A stretch of 21,105 nucleotides of DNA from assembly GCA_008000375.1 (NCBI GenBank), contig SMOI01000432.1:3079-24183 (forward strand), written 5' to 3'. Shown piece by piece: positions 1-9,391 of this stretch. The position numbers and the translations under genes are program-made. Below the pieces are notes generated by a model. It saw nothing but the letters and a program-made list of their open reading frames with translations. It had not been told where the DNA came from and did not search any database. This DNA is from Poteriospumella lacustris (taxonomy: Eukaryota > Sar > Chrysophyceae > Chromulinales > Dinobryaceae). Position 1 is the first letter of the stretch. Every line of letters begins with the position of its first letter.

Positions 1-3000
1 ATCAATGCGATGTTTTCCGCGTCGCAGGAGGCCCTCTTCGTGATCTTTGTGGACAATTTCAACGTCTTGGGCCGCGAAGAAGACACGTCGCGTCTACAAA
101 TGTGGCTGGAATTGGGGAAAGATGTCTCGTATACCCCCGCCTCGGACGAGATACCGGCAGATGCGAGTCCCGTACCGGTCTGGCAGCACGTGGATTTGTT
201 GACGTATGCAACACGCATGAAAGTGTCGTTGTGGTTGCATGATCTTGCACCGCTGGTGCAATTGATCTTGCGCCACGCGTTGAAACAGTTCAAAGCGAAC
301 AAGAACGCGATGGACGTCTTTCTCGACCTCGTCATCATCGGCAAGACGGAAACGCTGCTGCAATTGGCACGTACCGACCTGTCGCCCAGTGGGCGACAAC
401 TCGTCACGTTGTTGAATCAAGTCGACGAGGCGTTTCAACCGGCCGCCGTCACCGTGAAGACGCGACGACGGCACGGCGAGGGCGGCCACGAGAGCAGTAG
501 CGATGACGACAGCGATGAAGACGACGACGACGAGGAGGAGGAGGATGAAGAGACACGCATCAAGCTGCTCCTACAGAAGTTACGCAAGAATGCCGATGCC
601 TTGGTCCGTAAGAAACGGTACCGGGAGGCCGCGGCGGTGTTGTTGTTGGTCCCGACGGCGTCGATGATCAAATCGGCGTTGAATCTGTTGGCGTTTCAAT
701 TCAACGCGCCCTTTTTAGCGCATTTGGTGGCGCGTTGTGTGGAATACCGTGTGTACTGTCACGGAGAACTCAGTCGTACGTCGTCTCTACGGTTTGCGTG
801 CGTGCGTGCGTGCGTATGTGTGGCTCACCTGTGTCTTGTGTCTCTGTAGAGCAAAAGCTGGAGCGCTATTGCCTCCGTGAAATGATGCGCAGCAACTACG
901 AGGCGTTACGTGGTCGGTTGGGCTATGTCCACGGCATCTACACGACGCAATTGATTGAACGCGACATGTTGCCGGACCTCTGGCGTACCATGGAGATGGC
1001 CATCCGCAGTGCCACGTCGCCGTTGTCAACGGTACAAGAACAGGAACGTCGTTCGTCCGCTTATTACCATTTGGAAGGCATCCCCTGTCTACAAACCGCG
1101 TTGGTCCTGGCGCTCTGGACCCAAAAGGTGTCGTTGATGCAAGAGACCTTCCATCGCGTCCTACAACACGTCGAAGAGAACCTGACCTTTCATCCCGAAA
1201 ACATCGGCGATTTCGCGCGGAAAATCGTTTTACCGTCGGCCACCGCCGGCTCATCCTCATCCTCGACCGCGTCCGCGTTCGCGTCCTCGTTCGCGTCCTC
1301 GTTCGCGTCGTCGTTTATGGGCAGCAGCAACAGCAACGGTGGTGGACCCGCCGCCGCGGTGGGCGCCCAACAACAACCACCGCAACAACAAAACACGATG
1401 GGTGGTATCTGGACCGGTAAACTGGGCATCCCACCGATGCTGATGCATGAGATCCACGTGGGGCTGACGAAGTCGTGTGCGGACGACTTCTCCGCCGATG
1501 ACCTGTTGATCATCCAAAACTTCTTACGGGTGACGTACGGCGAAGACATGTACCGGGTCTACGCCTTTGTCGAGCTGTTTTTGTCGTTGGAAGTCTGGGA
1601 GACGTACGCCCGGGTGGCGGGAGGTCACTGTCGCCGTCGGTTTGCCGCGTTTCGGACGAAATTGTACACGACGTTGGGGATGGAAGAAGAAGCGTTGCAG
1701 TTTCAAGCGACGGCCGACTGCGCCGCCGCGTCGTCGTCAACGGCCGCGACCGCGTCGTCGAACGCCTTTGTCGCGTTTTGTCGGCGCATGCGCGACACGT
1801 TGCCGGGCAATTTCACGCGGGTCTACGACACGCTGTGTGCGGAAGTGACGCAACGACAAGCGCAAGCGCAAGCGGCTGCACAACAACGTGAAAGCGAGCT
1901 GGCACAGCGATTGGCGGCTCTGACGGCAGCCGCTGCATCGGCCGCGTCCGCGTCGACGACGACAGCGGCGGCAGCAGCGGCAGCGGCGGCGGCGGAGGAG
2001 TCGTCGGCGCCGAAAATGTCGTTCAACTTCGCCTCGATGGGTCGCCCCGCTGCCGTCGCCCCCACGAGTACCAGCCACAGCCGTGACGAGAGCAGCAAGA
2101 GCATGTTGGATGCCTTCGATGCGCCGCCGCCGCCACGACGACGGGCAGCGGCACCGCCGGCAACGCGCAACATGCTGGACGACTTCGACGCGCCGCCACC
2201 GCCTCGCAAGACCGCCACCGCTGCTGCCGCGCCACCGCCACCTGTACGCAACATGCTGGACGACGTTGACGCGCCGCCACCGCCTCGCAAGACCGCGACA
2301 GCTGCTGCCGCGCCACCGCCACCTGTACGCAACATGCTGGACGACTTCGACGCGCAGCCGCCGCCTCGCAAGACCGCCACCGTGACCGCAGCGGCTACGC
2401 CGCTACCGGTGACACCGTCGGCGTTGGATGTCTTCGACCCACCGACACGGTCGTCGTCGCGGACCGTGAAGCAAGAGGAGGCCACTGCAGCTGCGGCGAC
2501 GGTGGCAGCGACGGCCGCTGTGTCAGTACCGCCAGCCTCGGCACCGCTGGTCACCGCGGCGGCGGTTGATCCCTTCGTAGCGGCAACGACATCCGCGTTG
2601 GATGCGTTCGACTTGAACGCGCGGCCTCGACAGGGACGGGCCCGTCCAGCAGATGCGGCACCGTCCTCCGCATCCGCCACAGCCACAGCCACGGTGACTG
2701 AGGCAGCGGTTCCTTCGCCTCCGCCTCCTCCTACGGCTCCAGCGGCTCCAGCGGCTTCGGCGGCCACCGCGCAAGTGAAATCAGCGTTGGATTTCGATAT
2801 GCCCGTCCGGCCTACGCGTCCCACTCGACCAGCTGCCTCGAACGCGGGAACTGTGGCCGCCTCGTCAGCCCAGGCCGCTGCTTTCGCCGATCCTGCCGCT
2901 GCCACCACCGCCGCCGCCTCCACCACCCCTCCTGCTGCTGTCACCACAGCGCCGCAGCCATCCGCGACGAAACAGCCGCCGTCCGCAGCTGCCGGCCCCC

Positions 3001-3383
3001 CACCGGCAGCGAGCGCCAAACCTGCCGCGTCGTCGTCGTCGTCGTCGTCGGTTTCGTCACAAGCGACGTCGACGGCTGCGCCCGCGAAGCGTGTTCCGCC
3101 ACCGAACCCGTTTCAATCGCCGGCCCGACCGGCAGCAGCTTCCACCGCCACGGCCACTGCGACACCCAATCGTGTGTCCTCGTCGGCAGCGTCCAACCCG
3201 TTTGCACCACCCGCGTCGTCGGTCGCGATGGAAGAACGCGTGCGTCAGTTCTATCAAGAGCACAACCCCTCCAAACTTGCCTCGGTGCCCGAGATTCTCG
3301 AGAAATACCGTGGGCGCGAACAGGAGTTGTTGCTGAAGCTGCAGAAGCAGTACGGTGTGGCACCGCCGACGCCGTCGAAGTAA
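1..3383 (+). CDS. DmX/Rav1-like protein with long disordered tail (5' partial)
   Basis: The frame is open from base 1, so the true start lies upstream; 1093 residues are visible. Exons are 1-748 and 850-3383, and the stop is TAA. Residues about 90-250 are helical. The stretches IGKTETLLQLAR and KKRYREAAAVLLL...ARCVE recall the Rav1/DmX (rabconnectin-3) family, which promotes V-ATPase assembly on endomembranes. An acidic run of Asp/Glu (about residues 160-183) interrupts this part. More helical sequence follows to about residue 590, broken by a Ser/Ala/Gln-rich insert near 1250-1400. The rest is Ala/Pro/Ser-rich and disordered, with an 81-bp tandem repeat, several LDxFD motifs, one DPF (about residue 823) and two NPF motifs (about 1002 and 1032). 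The last 45 residues (RQFYQEHNPSKL ... KYRGREQELL) form a short helical motif seen in many protist proteins. The gene is certain. The family call is by-eye similarity only, and another trafficking solenoid is possible. Confidence 0.72.
749..849 (+). other. spliceosomal intron in DmX/Rav1-like gene
   Basis: This 101-bp GT-AG intron has donor GTGTGT and acceptor TCTCTGTAG. Removing it joins the frame ending at 748 (one base of a codon) to the frame starting at 850, giving ...CVEYQQKLERYC. Reading through without splicing hits a stop at 847-849. A shift to 751-851 also keeps the frame and would give Arg instead of Gln at the junction. The intron holds a GCGT/GTGC-rich simple stretch at 797-817. 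Confidence 0.8.
2169..2390 (+). repeat. 81-bp in-frame tandem repeat (NMLDDFDAPPPPRK unit)
   Basis: Two full 81-bp units (2169-2249 and 2250-2330) and a partial third (2331 to about 2390) lie inside the tail of the DmX/Rav1-like gene. Each encodes a 27-residue unit that starts NMLDDFDAPPPPRK and ends APPPPVR. Differences are few: one unit has DV for DF and one has AQPPP for APPPP. A degenerate unit (SMLDAFDAPPPPRR) precedes at about 2101, and single LDxFD-type motifs follow at about 2420, 2600 and 2790. The length is a multiple of three, so copy-number change would keep the frame. Confidence 0.9.
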
Positions 3384-3524
3384 ACACCCAAGCCACCTTC
3401 GTTTCTCCTGCGTCTCCACTCGCACCCTGCCTCTATAGCACAGACGATAGGAGTGTCTGTGTACGGTGTGTACAGTAGTGCACTCTATGTGATGCCAGCG
3501 GTTGCGGTGCCCTCGACAGCTGCG
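3309..3524 (+). repeat. 216-bp direct repeat, parent copy (3' end of DmX/Rav1-like gene)
   Basis: This segment covers the last 24 codons of the DmX/Rav1-like gene, its TAA and about 140 bp of 3' flank. It is identical, base for base, to 4873-5088 (offset 1564). Sequence on both sides differs abruptly between the copies. The copy inside the intact gene is taken as the parent. Confidence 0.95.
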
Positions 3525-3796
3525 GCTACGCCCCTCTGTGTGTCTCTCGCGAAGCTCTTTCCTCTGTGTCTCAACCTACCAACCACTGCGAATGTAAAAT
3601 GGTGCACGTCACTGGAGAATTAGTGGGACATTACAACCAAAACCTATTCGCTATGTTGTCCGCTCGCGAAGAAGGGCTAGTATCTCTGCGTGGAGAGATT
3701 GAATCTCCGCCGGAGAAATAGCATCTCCGCAGACGCTGCAGGAGCCGTCAACGGCGCCAATGGTACCTCCACTGGCAATGACCCCGGCGTCGAGGC

Positions 3797-4045
3797 AACA
3801 ACGCCAGCCATGGGCCCAACAGCTGGTGTCGAGGTGGAGACAGCGATGTTTCCGATAAACGGTACTCCAGCCGAACCACTCGATGTGTGCGGAACCACTG
3901 TCGTGGTGCCTGTCGTGGTGCTTCATCGATGAAAGGTGGCACCACGACAGTGGTTCCGCACACATCGAGTGGTTCGACTGGACTGCCTTTTATCGGTTGC
4001 ATCGCCATCTCTGCCGTCACCAGCTGCTGGGTCTGTGGCTGATAT
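3797..4045. repeat. foldback element A (imperfect long inverted repeat, perfect 38-bp core)
   Basis: The core arms 3873-3910 and 3938-3975 are perfect reverse complements of 38 bp around a 27-bp loop. Similarity continues outward with mismatches and small gaps to about 3797 on the left and 4045 on the right. Both arms read as related peptide on opposite strands: plus-strand INGTPAEPLDVCGTTVVVP from the left arm, and minus-strand IKGSPVEPLDVCGTTVVVP from the right. The two arms therefore look like an inverted duplicate of a once-coding segment. I see no transposase and no clear target-site duplication. A MITE-like element is the alternative reading. Confidence 0.85.
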
Positions 4046-4413
4046 CGTTAAGGCGAAGCCTCAATCACATACCGACGTCATTTTATCGTCTGTTCATTTT
4101 TATCTAGTGTAATTGATTTCTGTTACCTGTCGCAATCTCAACGTGGATGAAAGTAGTGCCGACCGTGATCATGGCCCCATAGGTGTGCAAACGATCAACT
4201 TCGACGTTGAAGTGAAGAGGAAAGGATGTGAATCAGAGGTTGACGTGGATTTCGATTCGACTTGCTGTCGTCGTCGTCGTGCACCACAGCAGCAGCAGTG
4301 GGGAGAGAGAAGGAGAGCTGACCTCTGGACTGAGCTAACTGCCTGAATGAATGAATGAACCTACGAAAAAAAAACGTGAAGAATGTCAGCATTGCTGGGG
4401 AAGCATCATTTCT

Positions 4414-4435
4414 TAGTACTGTCACGTGAGTACTA
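4414..4435. promoter_or_regulatory. near-palindrome centred on CACGTG
   Basis: The 7-bp arms TAGTACT (4414-4420) and AGTACTA (4429-4435) flank GTCACGTG. The hexamer CACGTG is a common bHLH/bZIP (E-box/G-box) site. The right arm runs into an ATG at 4435 that opens the broken frame described separately. A regulatory role is a guess. A second CACGTGAG is present near 18890. Confidence 0.25.
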
Positions 4436-4950
4436 TGCGTAGGCTCTCGCAGGTTTCTGATCATGTCATCGACAACAACAATGACTGTCCGATGCGGTGG
4501 GCTTTGAAGAACCTTTGCAAGGAGTTCAAAGGTATTGTGAACTTGGCTATTGTCTCGTGAAGTATCACCGATCTAGAGTCTCTCAAATCGGCAAGACTGA
4601 AGCCATCCCGAGTTCTGGTGGATTCTCTCCACCGACCAACTGCTCGAAAACGATTCGTCACTCTTGATTCCCCCATGAGGGAAATATTCATTCAGATCGC
4701 GTGGGAAGGATTTGGATGCAGGACAATTTGCCGTGAAGAGCTTTGCATGCGATGCCAGTGACACACTGGCACGAAGATGCGGATGGCATTGGGGCGAAGG
4801 CTATCTCAGCCGACCTGCATTCACACTGATCGTCCTGCAGGCTTACTTTCGAAGTTTCTTGACGATAAGTGTCGTGGGCGCGAACAGGAGTTGTTGCTGA
4901 AGCTGCAGAAGCAGTACGGTGTGGCACCGCCGACGCCGTCGAAGTAAACA
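4435..4950 (+). pseudogene. possible broken reading frame ending in copied C-terminus
   Basis: One frame runs from ATG 4435 to TAA at about 4948 with only two internal stops, TGA at 4558 and TGA at 4759. Its last 25 codons are the duplicated end of the DmX/Rav1-like gene (4873 onward), entered in the correct frame. The upstream part (for example SPMREIFIQIAWEGFGC) matches nothing I recognise and is not similar to the parent gene upstream of the breakpoint. It could be a decayed chimeric gene or chance. TGA is a true stop elsewhere in the window (TPR gene, 18678-18680), so recoding is not supported. Confidence 0.3.
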
Positions 4951-5088
4951 CCCAAGCCACCTTCGTTTCTCCTGCGTCTCCACTCGCACCCTGCCTCTAT
5001 AGCACAGACGATAGGAGTGTCTGTGTACGGTGTGTACAGTAGTGCACTCTATGTGATGCCAGCGGTTGCGGTGCCCTCGACAGCTGCG
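4873..5088 (+). repeat. 216-bp direct repeat, second copy (orphan gene 3' end)
   Basis: This is an exact copy of 3309-3524 containing codons GREQELLLKLQKQYGVAPP..., the stop and the 3' flank of the DmX/Rav1-like gene, but nothing of the rest. The copy ends 17 bp before foldback B. Perfect identity across non-coding sequence shows that the duplication is recent. Confidence 0.95.
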
Positions 5089-5105
5089 AAGGAAGTGAAG
5101 AAAGA

Positions 5106-5330
5106 CGATGCGTCACTGTGGTCATTTTGTTCAAAGTTCGGGTCCGTAGGGAAGGGGGGTCGGGGTTCTGTGCACTCAACAGGAAGTGCAGACAGACGAT
5201 GAGTCGTCTGGTGGGTCGAAGGAACAGCCCACCGGTCAGGGTTCTGCACTTCCTGTTGAGTGCACAGAACCCCGACCCCCCTTCCCTAGCTAACCCGAAC
5301 TTTAAACAAAATGACCATAGTGACGCATCG
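5106..5330. repeat. foldback element B (about 86-bp arms)
   Basis: Arms 5106-5191 and 5244-5330 are reverse complements with a handful of mismatches and one 1-bp indel. The innermost 40 bp or so (GGGGGGTCGGGGTTCTGTGC ... GGAAGTGCAG) are perfect. The 52-bp loop contains two smaller hairpins: GACGA/TCGTC near 5194-5207, and GTGGG/CCCAC near 5210-5231. No transposase is present and no clear target-site duplication was found. The whole 225-bp unit could fold into a long hairpin as DNA or RNA. It is MITE-like, or else the product of a local inverted duplication. Confidence 0.88.
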
Positions 5331-5504
5331 GTTTGAAAGTTACGAAGGATGATGGGTTACATCTCGTGTCGTGCCGAAGATAGACTCGCACCCCGCACAC
5401 TTTGTACTGCGGGGGGAACGACAACAAAAAAAAGAAAAGAAAACTGACGAACAGAAAGCAAACGATGAAGTGGTTACAGGGGGGTGCAGCAACAAGATCG
5501 TCGT

Positions 5505-8500
5505 TTACTCGTTGGTGTTGGAGTGATTCAACCACAACACAGACGAGGGTTCGAGTGTCGTCGCGGGGTGACCTTCGACGTTGGCAATCAATCGATTTTG
5601 CGTGGTCATCTGTACAGGGTGGGAGGAGAGGGCAACGGTTAGACACTGGCGATAGACAAAAAGCGCAGAGCGCGTCTTCTTACCTTGACGGTACCCATCA
5701 ATCCTTCGTGAGGACCCGAGAGAATACGCACCGTTGCTCCTTTCGAAGGCTTGGCCGCGGAAACGCTGGACATGGGCAACGAAAACTCGGAACCAGTCAA
5801 CTTGCCCAATCCATCGCGTAGTTGTAAGACCACCTGTGGATCGCTGGCGGTCGGTAAGCGACGAATCACCGCCAAACGTCCCGTGTTGACGTGCACATCC
5901 GTCACCAACACCACCATATTCTCCATCCAACGCGACGTATCCGACGACGAGGCACCTCCCGAAGGTGGTGCCGCAGATGCAACGGCTGCCGACGAAGACG
6001 CCGCAGAAGCCGTTGGGGTCGCCGAACTGCTGAACGACGACGGTGGTGCCGCGCGTTGTGCGGGGGTTCCAAAGTCCGACATGCCCGTGTCCATGTCCCC
6101 CCAATTCGACGAATCGGTGTCTTCGGCTCGACGCGGAGTGAACATAAACGCATTGTACGACGGTGTTTCACTGCCCAAACGAGGCGTTTCACTGCCGATA
6201 CGTGGTGTTTCACTGCCATTATACGCAGGCGTTTGCATGCCCACGAAGGGGGTACCGGGGATACCAAAGGGATCGCGGTCGTAGCCACCGGTCAAATGAC
6301 TACGCACACTGCTGTCGCCCGGCACCACCGAGCGCAATCGTCCTTTCTCGTCGCCTTCTTGAATGAAATTGCTGGCGGGCAGCGTGACCTTCTTCATTTT
6401 CGCGAGGATTTCCAATTGATAGAAACCATTCTCACCATTTGCGACCTGCGCCGACAGTCCACGGTATTGACCCTTTGTGATACGAACGGTAGCACCAATC
6501 AATGGATCCTTCGCGAAGCGTGAGCCAGGTCCACCACCACGACCACCCATACCATTGGGACCACCCATCTGACGGGAACCCATGGCCGATGATGGGGTAG
6601 ACGCATGACTTTGAGAACTATTGCCGGAGCCAGGAGCAGCCGCGGACAACGTCGAAGGGGCACGTCCCGTGTGCAAACTACCCACGAGACGGCAGCAACG
6701 TGGCTTGACCACCATGACGCCAGAGTTCTTAAAGTAATTGTCGCTGTACAACCAGACGGTGCCCTTGAACACGTGACGCACGGCACCCGTCGATCGTTCA
6801 TGGACACCGGACACCACTTGTGCCGAGTCCCCGACACCAAAGGACTTCTGATCGACGTCAAAGACCTTCTGTTGACGTCGAGGATCAATCTTCCCGCGTA
6901 CTTCGTTGGGATGAATATCTTTCACATTCTCCAACTGCGTCAAGATACGCAGGGCTTCCAATCCGACGTCAATGACCATACCCACTTCGTTCTCATTCAA
7001 TTGAACCAAATCATCCTTTTGGAAGCCACCCAAAGAACTTCGTCCGAGAGCAATCTCATCCGTCACTTGCAACAACGACACGTTGCAATACATTTCAGAC
7101 TTGGATCCATCCGACACGACAACGGCGATCGGATCACCATCACCCATATTCATCGCTACCACACGACCGGTGTGACCAACGTATTGGCCTCCCATCACTT
7201 TCACGTGCGCACCGACTTCAATGTATTTCGTCACTAAGCTTTCTTCGACTTCCAAGGGAGCGGTCATCTTAGGACTCAGTGCTTCAATACGTAAGACCTT
7301 GCGGGAATCAAAGACCGCGATCACACGACCAATCATACCCACCAATTCACCGGAAAGGACTTGGATCATGTCCCCCGGTACGAAGGGAATCGTTTGCACT
7401 CCTTCCAAACTATTCAACAACGCCTTCAGTTGTTTGTTCACATCTAAAGCCTCAGGAGGACGATACAAGGCGGAAGTATTGACTTCATCGTTCTCTTGTT
7501 GCATCGCCAAGACGGCGAAGAATTTCAACTCCTCCAACGTCGGATTGACGTTGGTACGTTGGATATAGGCGTTGATATCCACCGTCTTGATCAAGAAGCC
7601 ATCCTTATACGTATTGCCTCGCCATTGATAGAAACCCGAGGAACGATCGCGATCAATGTCTGAACCAGCAATGGAGAAGGCCAATTCAGAATTGAACAGT
7701 TGCTGAATGGGGCGAAGCTTTCTGCCCGCGTTGACTTTGACCTGTCTCTCGCCAGACAACGCTTCTTTTTCTTCATCGTAATCAATACGAGGAACCGCTT
7801 GGATTTCGGCCTTCGTATGGCCTTCTTTCAACGAGACAATACGTACCAAATCACCTTTCAACGGACCACGTTTGATACGAACGAAATCACCGACTTTCAA
7901 TGGTTCCACCATCACTTTGACCTTCAATACGGAGGTCATTTGATGCACTGGCAGCTGCTGGATACGGGACATATACAACCCTTTCAATCCCAAAATGATT
8001 TCACGCACCAATGTATCCGACAGCGCCTCTACGAAGACGTACCCACGTGCACTACCACTGAATGCACTCTTCACTTTCATGATCTTCGTCTTCTCATAGA
8101 CATCGATCGTTTTGTTCATGATCGCCATGACCAGGCTCTCCTCTTTACCCGGGGTACATTTGATCATGAAAATTTTAGGATCCTTGGCACTGGGCAACAA
8201 AGATTGTTGTGCGACTTGTGTATTCTGCACCAACGTATCCATCGTTTGATAATGACGTTCTTCGAGATCTTGCACCTCAGACAGTTCTTCGTATCGTCGG
8301 GCAATTTCCTCGGCCGTTCCACCATACATTTCACGATAACGTTGACGACCTTCTTCTTGACGTTTAATAGCTTCCAATTCATCTTTGGTGGTCACCACTT
8401 CGCCAGTTTCCTTTTCCCAATCTTCATCGTCATCGTCGTCGTCGCCTTCTTCGGCCATTTCATTGAACAAACGTCCCAAGTCATTTTTGCGTCTACAATC

Positions 8501-8964
8501 CCGTTACAAATGAACATCAAGATCAATTGGAAAGAGAAATCGCAATCGAGCTGTCATTACCTCTTCTTGACTTTCTTCGCCTTGTCCTTCTTCTTCCGCT
8601 TTTTACTTTGCTTCTCAGCCGTCGGAGAATCCATTTTCGCAGAATCATCGGCGTCTGGAGCACTACGCTTCTTCAGAAGTGAAGGAATTTCGACTTCCTC
8701 GGGTGCCTTCTCGCCGTGGTCGTCTTCGTCGTCGTCTTCTTCGTCGTCGTCCTCATCTTCCTCATCGTCCTCTTCCTCATCGTCCTCTTCATCATCGTCT
8801 CCATCGTCATCGTCTCCGTCGTCCTCGTCAGAGCCACCGTCTTCATCTTCACTGACGGCATCTTCTTCGATGTCCTCGTCCTTCTTTCCTTTCCGTTCAT
8901 CCCCAGCAGGAGATTTCGGAAGGGCAGTCGGATTATCTTCGCGCTTTGTGTGGACAAGACTCAT
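5505..8964 (-). CDS. SPT5: transcription elongation factor SPT5 (DSIF large subunit)
   Basis: Three exons (8964-8561, 8492-5684, 5609-5505) encode 1105 residues, near the usual size for SPT5. With SPT4 it forms DSIF, which clamps RNA polymerase II and controls pausing, elongation and processing in the nucleus. Residues about 20-95 are an Asp/Glu-rich acidic tail, followed by a Lys-rich stretch. The NGN domain is at about 239-329 (from DPKIFMIKCTPGKEES). KOW domains are visible at about 334, 505, 560, 627, 688 and 795, plus a last one at the C-terminus split by intron 2. At about 879-921 lies a C-terminal repeat region with GSETPR-type units and TP sites, the kind phosphorylated by P-TEFb/Cdk9. 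The ATG at 8964 begins MSLVHTKRED. Its neighbours are convergent on the left and divergent on the right. The identification is secure; intron ends were chosen by frame and consensus. Confidence 0.95.
5610..5683 (-). other. SPT5 intron 2
   Basis: This 74-bp intron reads GTAAGAAG ... CCCTGTACAG on the minus strand and is phase 0. It joins ...GLMGTVK to MTTQNRLIANVEG and replaces the read-through end (RRRALRFLSIASV). A pyrimidine-rich tract precedes the acceptor. The spliced end gives a 34-residue last exon ending in TAA at 5507-5505. Confidence 0.85.
8493..8560 (-). other. SPT5 intron 1
   Basis: This 68-bp intron has donor AG|GTAATG and acceptor GGATTGTAG on the minus strand. It interrupts an Arg codon: exon 1 ends ...KKVKK plus AG, and exon 2 starts A CGC AAA. 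Splicing links the acidic N-terminal tail to RKNDLGRLFNEMAEEG and the rest of SPT5. Without splicing, exon 1 stops at TAA inside the donor. Confidence 0.9.
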
Positions 8965-9051
8965 GGGATGTTCTATGGCTCGCGAGTCCCTGTACTTGAG
9001 GTGCTGTCAAATATTTTTTGATTGCTTCTGATCCATACAGATTTCCATATG
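8945..9051 (-). repeat. inverted duplication of SPT5 5' end, parent arm
   Basis: This 107-bp arm holds the first seven codons of SPT5 and about 87 bp upstream of its ATG. It is the reverse complement of 9285-9391, with about 7 mismatches in 107. All the mismatches lie in the distal upstream part; the start codon, coding part and nearest upstream 50 bp are identical. Confidence 0.93.
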
Positions 9052-9284
9052 TGGTAGTATGTCAAATGCGAAGGAAACCGGAATGGACGACGACCAGAGA
9101 TCCAGCGAGAAAAGCTGCGCTGGATCACGGAGTGTGTCTTCCACCTGCCGACAGCAGAGAGATAGGTCAAGAGTCATCATTCACAAGTCTGCAGATTCGT
9201 TCTGTCGTACTGTGTGCACATAGCGTTTCTCCATTCCCGATTCCGGATTGGGATTCCGTGTTCACATATCCCGATATGGCATGG
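9052..9284. promoter_or_regulatory. SPT5 upstream region and spacer between inverted copies
   Basis: These 233 bp between the two arms probably contain SPT5 promoter sequence. A perfect hairpin is present: GATCCAGCG at 9099-9107 and CGCTGGATC at 9118-9126, with a 10-bp loop. A partly symmetric stretch around TTCCGGAT lies near 9237-9256. No TATA box stands out. Confidence 0.4.
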
Positions 9285-9391
9285 CATATGTGAATCTGTA
9301 TGGGTCAGAAGCAATCAAAAAGCATTTTACAGCGCCTCAAGTACAGGGACTCGCGAGCCATAGAACATCCCATGAGTCTTGTCCACACAAA
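9285..9391 (+). repeat. inverted duplication of SPT5 5' end, second arm
   Basis: This copy of the SPT5 upstream region and start codons points away from SPT5. Its ATG (9372) begins MSLVHT as in SPT5, then leaves the duplicated part and ends at TAA 9444-9446 after 24 codons. The later part of that mini-ORF is hydrophobic (VAVVVMCLSLSLG). If the copied promoter works, transcription would run rightward into the broken kinase-like gene. Confidence 0.9.

Larger units (their letters stand above)
3384..5504. other. rearranged intergenic region between DmX/Rav1-like gene and SPT5
   Basis: These 2.1 kb lie between two convergent genes. They hold foldback A (about 3797-4045), a possible broken reading frame (4435-4948), the second copy of the gene end (4873-5088) and foldback B (5106-5330). 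Minor items are a short GAAT tandem repeat near 4344-4358, a run of nine A near 4365-4375 and a near-palindrome around CACGTG at 4414-4435. From 3525 to 3796 there is only flank with repeated ATCTCCGC words. From 5331 to 5504 I see only the downstream flank of SPT5. No complete gene is convincing here. Confidence 0.7.

Noticed and set aside
797-817. GCGT/GTGC-rich simple repeat as a functional site
   Set aside because: Lies inside a short intron and is probably plain simple sequence.
1823-3019. 398-codon antisense ORF, Ala/Gly/Val-rich
   Set aside because: Mirror of the Ala/Pro/Ser-rich tail of the DmX/Rav1-like gene; no domain.
4558-4761. TGA recoded as an amino acid in the 4435-4948 frame
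   Set aside because: TGA terminates the intact TPR gene in this window, and the frame has no recognisable protein.
7700-9031. 443-codon plus-strand ORF with long Ser runs
   Set aside because: Antisense to SPT5; the Ser run is the mirror of its acidic Asp/Glu tail.
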